Origin: Aphidius gifuensis
Lineage: Eukaryota; Arthropoda; Insecta; Hymenoptera; Braconidae
Direction of reading: 5' to 3'
Assembly: GCF_014905175.1 (NCBI RefSeq)
Contig: NC_057788.1
Span: 16,844,154-16,908,153, forward strand
Length of the DNA stretch: 64,000 nt
Part shown: positions 1 to 10,939 of the stretch, one piece after another
How the letters are laid out: each line of letters begins with the position of its first letter
Position numbering within the stretch: position 1 is the stretch's first letter
Position numbers and translations under genes: made by a program
The notes under the pieces: model-generated
The model's database searches: none
What the model saw: only the letters and a program-made list of their open reading frames with translations
What the model was told of the DNA's origin: nothing

Positions 1-204
1 TATTATCATTAAATACAATCTTATCTACCCATCATTTTCTGATTTTCCTTTCACATCATATGTTAATCAACATGTTCCAAAAAATATCGATTCACTATTA
101 AGCCAGCATGGATTGCAACAATTAAAACTTTCTATGAAAAAAAAATTTTATAGATATTAATCATTTAAGTGGTGAATAAAAAAATGTCACTTATTAAGAA
201 TTAA
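1..204. other. AT-rich sequence, no gene seen
   Basis: No open frame or recognisable repeat end is visible before the MITE that begins at 205. Confidence 0.4.
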
Positions 205-742
205 TACACGGAGAGAAATCCGCAGCAAATAATGCTGTAGAGTATCAAACAAATTTTACTGTAGTCTACTGGAAATTGAGAAGTGGCGTGGGGAGGCCAC
301 CAGGATCGACTAGAATTTCCTACGACACTACAGTAATTTTAATCAAAACAAAACAAAAAAACGTCACAAAAAATTAAATAAAACCTTATTGTTTAAACAT
401 CGAAATAAAAATGTAATCTGTTTATAAAATAGTTTATTTTTTTTAAATTAATAGTGTGTTCCTAACCTCTTCTAAAAAAGTTTATTGTTTTTATTTTATT
501 CATGAATCTAAATAAAAATGCGATGAAACACATGAAAATTATAAAATGGTTTATTTTTTAAAAATTAATAATTTTCATGTGTTTCACCGCATTTTTATTT
601 AAATTCATGAATAAAATAAAAACAATCAACTTTTTTAGAAGAGGTTAGGAACACACTTGATTTCCAATAAATATTCGTGTCATCTGGCGGGAAAACCTGC
701 TGTACACTACAGTAATATATGCTGCGGATTTCTCTCCGTGTA
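205..742. mobile_element. MITE, TACACGGAGAGAAATCCGCA ends (copy 1)
   Basis: This 538-bp element has terminal inverted repeats beginning TACACGGAGAGAAATCCGCA and an internal palindrome around 470-655, where the two halves of a GTGTTCCTAACCTC to ATGAAACACATG segment face each other. TTAA flanks both ends (201-204 and 743-746) and may be the target duplication. No coding capacity is seen. The same element recurs, reversed and split by a 13-kb insertion, at 33,222-46,756, which makes the uninterrupted copy here the reference for the empty site. Confidence 0.85.
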
Positions 743-874
743 TTAATGAAATTGATATAAAACATTTGAACTGATCCAGGTAGAAATTCTCGGTCAGTAC
801 TCGAGATATTACCTCAGGGAAACCTCGGGTATAAAACTCGGCCCGAGGTCAGGGCGTTACGCTTCCCGAGTTAA

Positions 875-1381
875 GGAGGTTATGCACAAATTCATTGCGG
901 GTGTTGCGGGGCGCTTCTGACGTCACAGACAAAACTAAAATCTGGCTACACTGTAAAAAAATAAAGTGAAAAGCGCCTGCGCCCCGTATACAATATATGG
1001 GATTGCGGGTATGTGTGTGTGTTTGAACATGCCATACGTTGCCACATCCAATTTTTGTAAAGTTTATAATTAATTTCTCATCAATTGACCGATCAACATA
1101 TGAAAATTTTTCGCGCAATTAATAAAACTCGGTTTCTCGTATATGTGTGATTTTTTTCAAGACTTTTTCATCATTTTTTCTATCCGAAAAAAATGGTTGA
1201 AATCTCCATAAGAGCCAATGTTAAATATTATTTTAAATAATTAATTACAAAAAATTTAACCGATCAACATAAGAAAATAATTATACCGTTGTATTCAGAA
1301 TGAAAAGATCTACTTGTGTACAAAATTTCAGAACATTCTCATTATATTTTTTAAAAAAAGAGTAATTTCTGCATAACCTCC
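875..1381. mobile_element. TTAA-target MITE, GGAGGTTATGCA ends (copy 1)
   Basis: A 507-bp element with ends GGAGGTTATGCACAAAT and ATTTCTGCATAACCTCC, flanked on both sides by TTAA (871-874, 1382-1385). TTAA duplication is the signature of piggyBac-type and Kolobok-type transposases; the autonomous parent is not in the window. Further copies are at 27,703-28,383 and 61,289-61,795, and a degraded piece flanks 22,658-22,994. The 849-1118 minus-strand open frame lies in the terminus and is not considered a gene. Confidence 0.88.
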
Positions 1382-1385
1382 TTAA

Positions 1386-1990
1386 AATCGAGATTGTAAA
1401 AAACTAAAAAATGAGTATTATATTAATGCAGAGAACTTTTATGGTCAAATACAAGAGTCCTAAGATTCTTTATAATTTATTCAAACTAAACAATTGATAA
1501 GAATATGATTATGACTTATATTTATTTTTATTTTATTATTTTAAACTTAAATTGACAGATCAAAACATTTTTAACATAATATTTCATGAAAATGAACCCT
1601 AATTTTACGAAAAAAAAAAGTCACTAGACTGGAATTGTCCAGTGGGTGACTTTACTGACAGCTGCAAATATTTTATTTCAACACTTGAATAATAATTTCC
1701 TTTGAGAAATTAATTTTTTAAAAATTAACATTTGGCAACTTCCATTCCTTAGAACATTTTCCCCATAGCTTTTGAATTTTTTAAAATGACAAAAAGCTAT
1801 AGGAAAAATGTTCTAAGGAATGGAAGTTGCCAAACAATCATTTCCGTTGAGTAATTAATTTTTTAAAAATTAACATTTGGCAACTTCCATTTCATACAAC
1901 ATTTTTCCCATAGCTTTTTGTCATTTTAAAAAATTCAAAAGCTATGGGAAAAATGTTCTCAGAAATGGAGACTAAAAACTGGTATCTAGA
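1386..1990. repeat. AT-rich spacer ending in two abutting palindromes
   Basis: Sequence up to about 1,680 shows nothing recognisable. Between about 1,730 and 1,975 two successive hairpin-forming palindromes share the arm TTTGGCAACTTCCATT, each about 110 bp. They look like a tandem pair of short foldback elements. No coding potential. Confidence 0.6.
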
Positions 1991-1998
1991 TTTAAACT

Positions 1999-2380
1999 GT
2001 TTATAATAAATTTTGGTTATAACAATATCGACCATTCAAACAATTTTAATAAAAAATTCAGAAAAAGAATAAAAGTTCCATAAAGTTTTAAAAAAATGTT
2101 TTTTTCGGTTCAATTATTTATCAAAAAATTTCAATTGTTTATTAAATAATTTATCTAGAAAAAAAAAATTTTGGTTATTTTTTAGGTGGAACATTTTTAA
2201 TTTCTCTGAATATTCTACAAAAATAGTTTAAATTAACGATATAGTTATAAACGAAAGTTTTTGAAATAATTAAAGCCCAATCGCAATATTTACGTTTATT
2301 TTATAATAATATTCTATGTAAATTTCTCAAAATTTCAGCCGCGGATGCGCTAGAAATGATAGGAGTAAGAGAATACTCGT
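1999..2380 (+). repeat. Direct repeat, copy 1 of a ~380-bp segment
   Basis: This stretch (starting TTTATAATAAATTTTGGTTA) recurs in the same orientation at about 3,288-3,680, diverged but collinear, including a short palindrome around TCAATTGTTTATT. The two copies bracket 2.4-3.3 kb, so they could be ends of one old element or two insertions of the same family. No TG..CA ends or primer site are visible, so an LTR interpretation is not supported. Confidence 0.55.
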
Positions 2381-2654
2381 CCTCTTCCCCAATAGACCGG
2401 AGATAATTTTATCGATATTTTCACTCGCGATTTCCCCTTTGACATACGCAAAAAACCCCTGACAACTCAATTAAAGCCAATTTTTTGGCCTATAACTATT
2501 ATTAGAACTATTCTTTCCTAAACTCTTTAGTTTTCGCGATATTCCCAAAAAAACACCCATTGTTAACCCTTTTTGATTTTTTTTCAACCTTCTAAAAATT
2601 TTCCGGACCATTCAGTTTTTTATAACTTCTGACAACGACTTGATTTTTTCGATT

Positions 2655-2706
2655 TTTCATAACAATAATAATAATATGAAATACTAATAATAATAATAAT
2701 AATAAT
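2655..2706. repeat. (TAA)n microsatellite
   Basis: Imperfect run of AATAATAAT triplets interrupted once near 2,675-2,685. Confidence 0.8.
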
Positions 2707-2739
2707 TTCTGTTCAAGTCATATGAACTTGTGAAAAAAA

Positions 2740-2965
2740 TCGGATTTGATGTTACCGACCGTCAAGTGTAGTATGTTAATAAAGTATAGGGGTGAACTTT
2801 GGGGTGAACCACCCTTATAAGTTAGGGGGTTGAAAAATAGATAACTTTCAACTCGCATACCTAAGGAACATCCATGGAAAATTTAAAGAAAATCGGTTGA
2901 GTGGTTTCGGAGGAGTTTACGGACAAACACCATGACAAAACGCGAGATTTTTATATATAAGATAC
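2740..2965 (+). mobile_element. Possible 3' end of a non-LTR retrotransposon
   Basis: A segment containing AAAATCGGTTGAGTGGTTTC, then GGACAAACACCATGACAAAA and a short TATATA-rich tail resembles the 3' untranslated tails of RTE/CR1-like non-LTR elements common in insects. Only the tail is present; no reverse transcriptase frame is seen. Family assignment is from general resemblance. Confidence 0.4.
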
Positions 2966-3287
2966 TAGCTGACCTGGCAAACGTTGTTTTGCCATGTATA
3001 TTGTATTCAAAATATATATAAACTTTACATTTATTAAAGTAAAAAAATTAAGTAATGATTGATACTGTTATAAACAAAATTCATTATAAACCATTCGAAT
3101 CTCGATAGAATGCTATATAAAAATTATTGAACACAAAATTTTTCTATTTTTTCGTAACGTGGTTGTGGGGAGAAAAGGTTGGCTTTAATTGCAAAACTTC
3201 TTTTTTTCAATTTTTTGTTTAATAATTTCTTTTGGTTTTATCTATAAAATAGAATATTTTGTTATTTTAAAACTAAAAATAATTTGA

Positions 3288-3690
3288 ATCGTTTATAATA
3301 AATTTTGTTCATAACAGTATCGATCATTCAAACAATTTTGATAAAAAATTCAGAAAAAGAATTGACGTTCCATGTAAGAAAAGAAACTTTTTTTTTTTTA
3401 ATTTAATTATTTATTGATAAATTTCAATTGTTTATCAAATAATTTATTTAAAAAAAAAAAAATTTTTGTTTTTTTTTACATAGGAAACTTTTTGATTTTC
3501 TCTGAATGTTCTAGCAGAATTGTTTAAATTAACGAAATTGTAATAAATGAAATTTTTAATAAACAATTTAAATCCCAATCACAGAATTTAATTCTAATAT
3601 TTTATTTTATAATATTATTTTATGTAAGTTTCTCAAAATTTCGGTCGCGAATGCGCTAAAAATGTGAAATGAGAGGAGTAAGAGGAAGGA
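3288..3690 (+). repeat. Direct repeat, copy 2 of a ~380-bp segment
   Basis: Same orientation relative of 1,999-2,380, ending in the shared TTTCTCAAAATTTC and GCGCTA stretch. No coding potential. Confidence 0.55.
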
Positions 3691-4049
3691 ATTTTTGCGC
3701 CCTGGGCAAAATTATATTTTGCGCCCTATTTTTATCGATATAATATATAAAAAAGAATTCATTTGTTAGGTGTATTTAACAATAATATATATAACAAGCA
3801 AAACCGCCAGAATATACTGAAATTATTTTATTTTTTAAATAAAAATTGTTGTGGATATTAGTATAGAAGACAAAATATTTTAAAAGTGATACCTATAGAT
3901 GAAGAATAGATCATTAGAAAATCAAAACAGTTTTTGTCTTCTGGCGTTGTCGCTGGAAAATTCATCTATGATGTCATCGAAGTCTATTGAAGATACAATC
4001 AATTTGGCACAATGATTCTATTGTATTATAGAAACCATTGCAGAGAAAT

Positions 4050-5040
4050 TGATCTAGATAATGAAATAATTTATTTGGTTACATCCAATCTTTAGCAACA
4101 GTCACCAATAGCTTTTTGATTAATTAATTATGGCAAATGTATCTAGGGAAAGTATGTAACCAAATATATTAATTCCTAGTCTAAATTAATTCCTTAGCAA
4201 TATCCATGGTAGAAGTACTACAGGTATGGCAGTAGTCCATGCTTTTTTCGTCGCGTTCTGCGCAGCCTTATTTTTTCAACCAATCAAGAACGCGCCATCG
4301 AGCTGTTTTGCTTTTCTTTCTAACACGCAATCTCTATTATAAGATCCTCTCTCTCTAACATACTGTTTTGACAACTATTTTTTATATTGTTGTAAATACT
4401 AATAAATATATGTGGAGCATGTTTATAAAAAATCAAAAAAATAAAAAAACCAAGACAGTTTAACAAATAAATTATAATATTTTCATTGTTGTTGTTTTTT
4501 TTGATGCCACAAACAATAGAGGTTGTGTTGTATTTATTATACTTGGATTCATTTATTTAATATAAATAATTAATTTTTATCATTGATGTATGTGAATCAT
4601 TATAAAATATACCAAATCTAGTTGAATAAATATGATAACTTTTGAAAAATTTAAAAAAAACTTGAAAATTTTCTTAACAAATTTGTATCGCGCGCGCATA
4701 AAGTCTTCCATTTTTGTGGCGAGAAGGCGACCTTTTGATTGGTCGATTCACAGCGGCCAAACCAGGCTGCGCACTGCCATACCTGTAGTATTTCTACCAT
4801 GGCAATATCTCCTATCATAAATTGAAATTATTGTCTAAAATAGCTAAAGAATTCATTTAGACTAGGAAATAATATATTTGGTGATACATTCTTTCCTCAG
4901 CAATATTTGGCAATAGCTTTTTTATTAATTAATTATGGCAAATGTTGCTAAGAAAAGGATGTGACCAGATAAATAAATTCGTAATCTGAATTAATTTCTC
5001 AGCCATTTGCCATAATCATCTCAATTTATGTCAATTAAAA
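4050..5040. repeat. Foldback nest inside the hAT relic
   Basis: Outer arms such as ATTAATTAATTATGGCAAAT (near 4,120 and 4,930) surround an inner palindrome whose arms read CTACAGGTATGGCAGT near 4,219 and its complement near 4,778. The arm ACAGGTATGGCAGT recurs at 57,946. Short open frames here have no recognisable product. The structure resembles the other TTAGCAA/GCTAAGG foldbacks at 18.7-20.1, 29.7-30.2 and 63.5-63.8 kb. Confidence 0.5.
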
Positions 5041-5089
5041 AAAGAATAACCTTTGGCATATATAGTCAATACAAGCAGAATAAAAATCG

Positions 5090-5175
5090 GTCCATGTTAA
5101 CCTGCGTTAGTGGTTAAGTCGGTTATAGTACCATGTTAGTGATAGGTAGAATTAGGTAGAATTTTAGAGTATAGA
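5090..5175 (+). other. tRNA-like fragment
   Basis: The segment GTGGTTAAGTCGGTTA resembles a pol III A box and matches the better preserved minus-strand tRNA-like sequence at 29,597-29,690. The T-arm side is degraded. Not a functional tRNA. Confidence 0.4.
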
Positions 5176-5522
5176 GGATCGTGTCTTGGCCGTTGTCAGA
5201 AGAAACAAAAAAAAATTTCAATTCAAATGATTAAGTATATTTTTTATTTTACGTCTTATTTTGCATTTTTAATATTGTTTTAGCACGATTGTCTCTAAAC
5301 GACAAATGACAATAATGAGGACAATTAACTTCAAAATTTAGAAAGACAATCATGTTTATGTAATATCTGAATGATCATAAATGACAGTAGTCAATTTCTT
5401 TCCTGAAAATATAATTTTTTTTTAAATTGTTTAAAAAAGAATATTTTTTTTCTTGTGACGCGCTTCTTTTACACTGCGCCCTGGGCAGTTGCCCCTCTTG
5501 CCCACCCCTTGTTACGGCACTG

Positions 5523-6141
5523 CCCTGGTCGTTGACATGATACTGCACTGGAATTCCGACTGAGAGACCTACGATCGATCCCACATTACGCCTTTTATAT
5601 TCGTTCAATTTATTATCGTAAATTCAAATTATATCGCGTAAAAAATAATAATGTCGAAAATAATAAAGTAATAATAATAGTTTATTAGTATTTTTTTATA
5701 ATTTTTTTTGTAAGACTGTGTCAAGCCCGGAAACACAAGCCTGTATCAAGCCTGATACACTAGCAGGCTAATCGTTTAGTTTTTTTGCAGTTTTTTTTGC
5801 AGTTTTTTTTTTTTAGTTTTTTCTAAAAACTAAAAACCTCCGCCGTCTTTCAATTCAGCAATATAAAAATCGTTTAGTTGGAAGTACAAGTACAAGTGGA
5901 CTAACAAGTCTTGTGCAATGACTGTAAAAACAGGCTTGACACAACCTTGAAATTTTTAACCTTGTGTGAGGCTTGGAATTAACGATTGACACAGCCTTGG
6001 TAAAAGCCTGGACTAACAAGTCTTGTGCAATGATTGGAAAAATTCTCTGTGTCATGCTAGACACATCCTAGTCCACCAAGGCTTGAACACAAGCTTGTAA
6101 CAAGCCTGGCACAGTCGTTCACTCTTGTGGGATCCTACCTG
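5523..6141 (-). mobile_element. CAAGCC-repeat TIR element, partial copy
   Basis: Its terminus (complement of ...GGGATCCTACCT, ending near 6,141) and the repeated AAGCCTG words match the element at 6,430-8,071, to which it lies head-to-head with a 290-bp spacer. It holds a tRNA-like segment at 5,521-5,590. The other terminus is missing, cut by the hAT relic. No coding. Confidence 0.7.
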
Positions 6142-6529
6142 AAATATGTCATGAAAACAAAATAAATTATTTGTTTTATTAACGCTGATAAGATTCCGGA
6201 TCAGGATTCTTGAAATAGGGCAACCTGATTCGTTTCGAATCGGGGTCAGACGTCAAAAGGGGAAGCTTGCAGATGTTTCGGTCTTCCGAATCTTAAAACG
6301 TGTTTTATTGATCTTAAACTGTCTTCAAATAAAATCATTTTTTTTCGACAATTTTCAAAGCTTCCGTAGTCTACGTTAATGCTTGCTTTGGAAAACTTCG
6401 GAAAATTTTCTGAAATTTTTTCATAACACCCCAGGTAGGATCCCACAAGGGTGAACGGCCGTGCCAGGCTTGTTACAAGCTTGTGTTTCCTAGCCTTGGT
6501 GGACTAGAATGTGCCTAGCTTGGCACAGA

Positions 6530-7330
6530 GAATTTCTCCAGTCATTGCACAAGACTTGTTAATCTAGGCTTGTACCAAACCTGTGTCGATTGTTATTTCC
6601 AAGCCTCACACAAGGTTAAAAATTCCAAGCTCGTGTCAAGCTTGTATTTACAGTCATTGCACAAAACTTGTTATTCTAGGCTTGTACCAAGCCTGTGACA
6701 ATCGTTAATTCCGAGCCTCACACAAGGTTAAAAATTCCAAGCTCGTGTCAAGCTTGTATTTACAGTCATTGCACAAGACTTGTTATTCCAGGCTTGTACC
6801 AAGCCTGTGACAATCGTTAATTCCAAGCTTTACACAAGGTTAAAAATTCCAAGCTCGTATCAAGCCTGTATTTACAGTCATTGCACAAGACTTGCTAGTC
6901 CAGGCTTGTACCAAGCCTGTGTCAATCGGTAATTCCAAGCCTTACACAAGGTTAAAAATTCCAAGATTGTGTCAAGCCTGTATTTACAGTCATTGCACAA
7001 GACTTGTTAGTCCAGGCTTGTAACAAGCCTGTGTCAATCGTTAATTCCAAGTCTCACACAAGGTTAAAAATTCCAAGCTCATGTCAAGCCTGTATTTACA
7101 GTCATTGCGCAAGACTTGTTAGTTCAGGCTTGTACCAAGCCTGTGTCAATCGTTAATTCCAAGTCTCACACAAGGTTAAAAATTCCAAGCTCATGTCAAG
7201 CCTGTATTTACAGTCATTGCGCAAGACTTGTTAGTTCAGGCTTGTACCAAGCCTGTGTCAATCGTTAATTCCAAGTCTCACACAAGATTAAAAATTTCAA
7301 GGTTGTGTCAAGCTTGTTTTTCCAGTCACT
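6530..7330 (+). repeat. 112-bp minisatellite, about 7 copies
   Basis: The marker TATTTACAGTCATTGC begins at 6645, 6757, 6869, 6981, 7093 and 7205, an exact 112-bp period over six steps. Each unit contains the inverted words AGGCTTGTACCAAGCCTGTG. Homogeneity suggests recent expansion or gene conversion. Confidence 0.95.
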
Positions 7331-7641
7331 AGACAAGCCTTGTTAATCCAGGCTCGACACAAGACTGTCCCCTTGATTTTTCCCGCCCTCACACGAGCCT
7401 CGTATCACAGCCTTGTTTCAAGCTGGTGCCCATTGTTTCACCAAGCCCGACACGAGACTTGACTTATGCATATATTTAACTCAAAAAAAAAAATTCTAGT
7501 AATTAGATATATAAATTTAATATAAATTTCAAATAAAAATTATCAGGATTTGACTATTGTGTGAGGCATTCGCGAGGACTGTGTGTTTAGTCTTAATAGA
7601 ATTTATTTATATAAAAAATTTTGACGACCACTTTTATCAAT

Positions 7642-7712
7642 ACCCCGATGGTCGACATGATAATGCATTGGACTTCCACGTGAGAGGCCCCGGATCGATC
7701 CCGCGTCGCGTC
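7642..7712 (+). other. tRNA-like segment in CAAGCC element
   Basis: The stretch begins CCCCGATGGTCGACATGATA and ends around GGATCGATCCCGCG, giving A-box-like and B-box-like blocks at tRNA spacing with GCATTGGACTTCCACGTGAG in the anticodon region. Homologous blocks lie at 5,521-5,590, 9,453-9,525 and, reversed, 48,600-48,672. Arms are too degraded for a working tRNA. Confidence 0.55.
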
Positions 7713-8109
7713 CCTAGATTTTCGTTTAATTATTATCGTTTAATAGAATTGTCTGAATTAAAAAATAACAATGTCGAAATTATTAAATTAACAATAATAA
7801 TAGATTAAGCATAATAATTTATTTATATTTTTTTTAAAATTGTTTTTGGAAGCTTGAGTCAAGCCCGAGGCACAAGGCTGGAATACGAGTCTTGACACGA
7901 GGCTGGGACACGAGCCTTGGCACGAGGCTTGTCATCAAGCTTGTAACATAGGCACATTTCCAATCACTTAACAACCTTGGCACAAGCTTGTAGCACAAGC
8001 TAGACACAAGCATGTGAGCCTTGTGCACAAGCTTGTGCCAGGCCTGGCACAATCGTTTACTCCTACCTGGGTAACATTGATTTTTTTTTTTTTAAGATAC
8101 TTCTAAGTA

Positions 8110-8460
8110 GGGTCCGTTTCAGATCAAGGAAACCAGATCCGCTTAACCTTAGCTAAACCCTACCAAATCCGAAAGTTAAATTAAAAAAGAATTAATCACT
8201 AATTCAAGTCCGGCTATCCGGATCGATCCAAGACTGACCGAATCCGAATGTTAACTTCGAAAAAAAATCAAACTTCAATTAAAGTCCGGCATTCCGGATC
8301 CGATTCAGATGAGGACAGAGTAAGGAAAGTTGGATCCGATTCAAGTCCGGTTACCCAGATCCAATTCAGATCCGAAAAGAGTCGGGAAACCTGGATCCGG
8401 ATTACCTTAGCCATACCGGATACGGCTTTCCGAATCCCATTTTCCACTCGGGATAATAAA
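8110..8460 (+). repeat. Interspersed TCCGGAT/GATCCGATTC repeats
   Basis: Short words such as GATCCGATTCA, TTCAGATCCGA and CCGGATCCGATTCAGATGAG recur about every 20-60 bp, with outliers at 6,180-6,250 and 8,640-8,690. The open frame 8248-8472 is made entirely of these repeats, so it is not regarded as a gene. Possibly subterminal repeats of another unfinished TIR element. Confidence 0.55.
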
Positions 8461-9452
8461 GAAAATGATTAATAAAAAAACTTACGTATGTCTATAGCAA
8501 CAAAAAAAAAAAAAAAAAAATCAAAGTTTACAAAAAAAAGTTAATTATTCGAAATTGTCACTATAATTGTGAATATATTATAATTTATATATGACATTAG
8601 AAAGTCAAGAAATAAATATATTCAATCAGCCTTCATGAAATAAGGTAACTTGATCAATTTTTGATCAGGATCGGATATCAAATCCGATTTCTACTATTAT
8701 GGGATATTTCAAGTATTGTGATAATTGCACGCAATCATCATAATCAAAGGTGAAATATAATTTTTTTTAATTTCAAGTGATTGTTACAAATAATTTTTCA
8801 ATTTTTGAGTGATTGCACGAGATTTCTGAATAATTGCAAAAAAAGTGGTCCAGTGATTTCGTTCCCCAGGTAGGAGTTCTCGAGCTTGAACAACTGTGCC
8901 AGGCTTGTGCGAGGGTCGTGTATCAAGCCTTGGGAGCACAGGCTTGACACAAGCTTGTGCCCATTGTTTTCCCCGGCCTCACGCAAGCCTTGTTAACACA
9001 GGCTTGACACAAGACTGTCCCCGTTGTTTCCAACCGGCTTCACACAGGCCTCAATAGTCCAAGCCTGTGTCAAGCCTGTGTTTTTTGTTTTCCCCGGCCT
9101 CACACGAGCCTCGTTAACACAGGCTTGACACAAGACTGTCCCTGTTGTTTTTCCCCTTCTCACACAGGCCTCAATAGTCCAAGCTGGTGTCAAGCCTGTT
9201 TTTTTTGTTTTCCTCGGCCTCACACGAGCCTTGTGTCAAGCCCGTTTTACCAAGCCTCACACGGGACTTGACTTGTGCATATATTCAATTGAAAAAAAAA
9301 AATTATATTAATTAGATCTATAAATTGTAAATAGAAATTTCAAATAGCAATTACTAGGTTTTGACTATCGTGCCAAGCTTTTACAAGGACTGTGAATTGA
9401 CTCTCGAATAAATTCATTCATATAAAAAATTTTGACTGACTATTTCATTAAT

Positions 9453-9525
9453 ACCCCGGTGGTTGACTTAATAGAGCATTGGAGGTCCACGTGAGTGACC
9501 TAGGATCGATCCCCCGTTACGTCGT
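9453..9525 (+). other. tRNA-like segment in CAAGCC element
   Basis: CCCCGGTGGTTGACTTAATA followed at tRNA spacing by a GGATCGATCCCCCG block. Same type as 7,642-7,712. Confidence 0.55.
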
Positions 9526-9750
9526 TTATTTTCGTTCAATAATTATCCTTAATTCAAATTGTATTGCGTAAAAAATTATAATGTCAACTTAATAAATTAA
9601 TAATAATTGTTTATTTATATTTTTTTATAATTTTTTTTGCAAGCCGGTGTCAAGCCTGGGAACACAAGCCTGTGTCAAGCCCGATACACTAGTCCGATAC
9701 CAGCAAATACATCGTGAACATTCCAGACTTGACACAGGCTTGTGTCTCAG

Positions 9751-9910
9751 CACCCGTATTCAGAGGATGTTCTCATTAGGGCATTTTTTTTCCGATGGTG
9801 GCGTTTGTGAAGCTTTTCTATGTGAAATCTATATAAAAAAAATTTTGTCAAGCGTCATCAGCGGAAAAAAAAGCCCTAATGAGAACAATTTTGCCCCGTG
9901 ATTACGGGTG
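9751..9910. mobile_element. CNG-target MITE, CACCCGTATTC ends (copy 1)
   Basis: A 160-bp palindromic MITE with termini CACCCGTATTC / GATTACGGGTG and target duplication CAG (9,748-9,750 and 9,911-9,913). The reversed element at 48.3 kb shows the uninterrupted sequence (CTCAGGCCCGACAC on its minus strand), so both ends and the 3-bp duplication are confirmed inside this window. Confidence 0.9.
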
Positions 9911-9988
9911 CAGGCCTGACACAGGCCCAAGAGCCGGGTAATCAGGCTTGTCCCAGGCTTGTGCCCGTCGTCACTTCCTACCCGGGTC

Positions 9989-10929
9989 TAGGGCTTCATG
10001 CGGTACCGAGACCGAGACCGAGATCGCCTTCAGTCAATAAAACGATACCGATACCGAGACCGAGAGTATCGACTGAAAGTCTCGCCGGTATCGCGAGACT
10101 TTGAAAATTTCAAATCGAATTTTTTTTTTTTTTTTTTTTTTTCCTCGTAACGAATCGTATTGAAAAGAAGAACTGTTATATGCAGTACAATACTGCACAG
10201 TAAGACATTGCACAGTAAGACATTGACGCTACAGTCACAACGAGATATCTACAAGCCTTATGTACCTATGAAAATTGTAAAGTTACGCCAATTATATTTT
10301 CCTAAACTGATATTTTTTGTATCTGATATTTTAAAAGCAGTATTTTACTTTGTGAAAAGGAAAAAATACATATCAATGAAGAGAAAAAAAGAAAAAATCT
10401 ATTATTTGTTTATGAAATTTCTAAAGACTATTGTCCAACTACTACTAAGTTTCAACTTCGAACATTCTTTCTTTTTATATTTTTTCGGAAATATTATTTT
10501 AAAAATTCTGAAAATTATTAAATTATTATGTTATAATTTCGTATGATTTAATTTATCAATTTTATTGATATAAAATATTAATTAAAATAATTCAATATTT
10601 ATTTTAAAATATTGAATAATATAATATTAATTGTTTTTATTTTATATGAATTTTTAATAAAATATTTATTATATTATTCAATCATTTAAATGATTGAATA
10701 ATATATAAATAAACCAATTGGTTTCTATTCTTTTATATTTTACTTAACGAAAAAATATTAGTATAAAAGTGAGACCCGGCGGTACTTGCGAGACGAGACC
10801 GAGACGAGACCGAGACCGAGACCTAAAATCCTAAAATTTCGAGACCGAGACCGAGACCTGGTGCGAACGAGCGAGACCGATACCGAGACTCGCTGAATCT
10901 CGTCTCGTCTCGTACCGCATGAAGCCCTA
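9989..10929. mobile_element. hAT-type MITE with GAGACC repeats
   Basis: Termini TAGGGCTTCATGCGGTACC and its complement, bounded by a perfect 8-bp duplication CCCGGGTC (9,981-9,988; 10,930-10,937). The 8-bp duplication and TAGGG start fit the hAT superfamily. Subterminal regions are arrays of CGAGAC words (10,005-10,085 and 10,785-10,910). The interior is AT-rich; the open frame 10160-10546 has a low-complexity translation and is not credited. It landed in the terminus of the CAAGCC element at 8,875. Confidence 0.88.
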
Positions 10930-10939
10930 CCCGGGTCGT

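Larger units (their letters stand above)
3690..5522 (-). mobile_element. hAT-like relic with GCGCCCTGGGCA ends
   Basis: The right end, read on the minus strand, is CAGTGCCGTAACAAGGGG followed by a GGGCAACTGCCCAGGGCGCA segment, typical of hAT-family termini that begin CAGTG. The left side keeps only the inner part (TGCGCCCTGGGC at about 3,693), so the outer left end is missing. The interior holds AT-rich palindromes and no transposase. It has inserted into, or recombined with, a CAAGCC element whose tRNA-like segment starts immediately after 5,522. Confidence 0.5.
6430..8071. mobile_element. CAAGCC-repeat TIR element with internal minisatellite
   Basis: Ends are CCCAGGTAGGA and its complement TCCTACCTGGG. 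The left half is expanded by an array of 112-bp units (6,530-7,330). A tRNA-like block sits at 7,642-7,712. The element is non-coding; the open frame 7557-7808 runs through the tRNA-like part and is not a gene. A clean target duplication is not visible (AC on one side, TA on the other). Relatives: 8,875-9,986 and 48,248-49,256. Confidence 0.8.
8875..9986. mobile_element. CAAGCC-repeat TIR element, reversed copy
   Basis: Begins CCCAGGTAGGAG and ends CTTCCTACCCGGG, flanked by TC on both sides once the later hAT insertion at 9,989 is removed (TC at 8,873-8,874 and at 10,936-10,937). It is the inverted counterpart of 48,248-49,256, carries the tRNA-like block at 9,453-9,525, and is interrupted by a 160-bp MITE at 9,751-9,910. 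Open frames within are repeat artefacts. Confidence 0.8.

Noticed and set aside
849..1118. 89-residue minus-strand frame
   Set aside because: It lies in the TTAA MITE terminus and repeats, with changes, in the other copies; no coding signal.
1999..3690. LTR retrotransposon with ~380-bp LTRs
   Set aside because: Repeats lack TG..CA ends, primer site and duplication, and are too diverged.
6530..7330. CRISPR-like array
   Set aside because: Regular 112-bp period, but the whole unit is repeated with no unique spacers; it is a minisatellite in eukaryotic DNA.
10160..10546. 128-residue frame
   Set aside because: Low-complexity Lys/Phe/Ile translation inside an AT-rich MITE interior; no start context or family.
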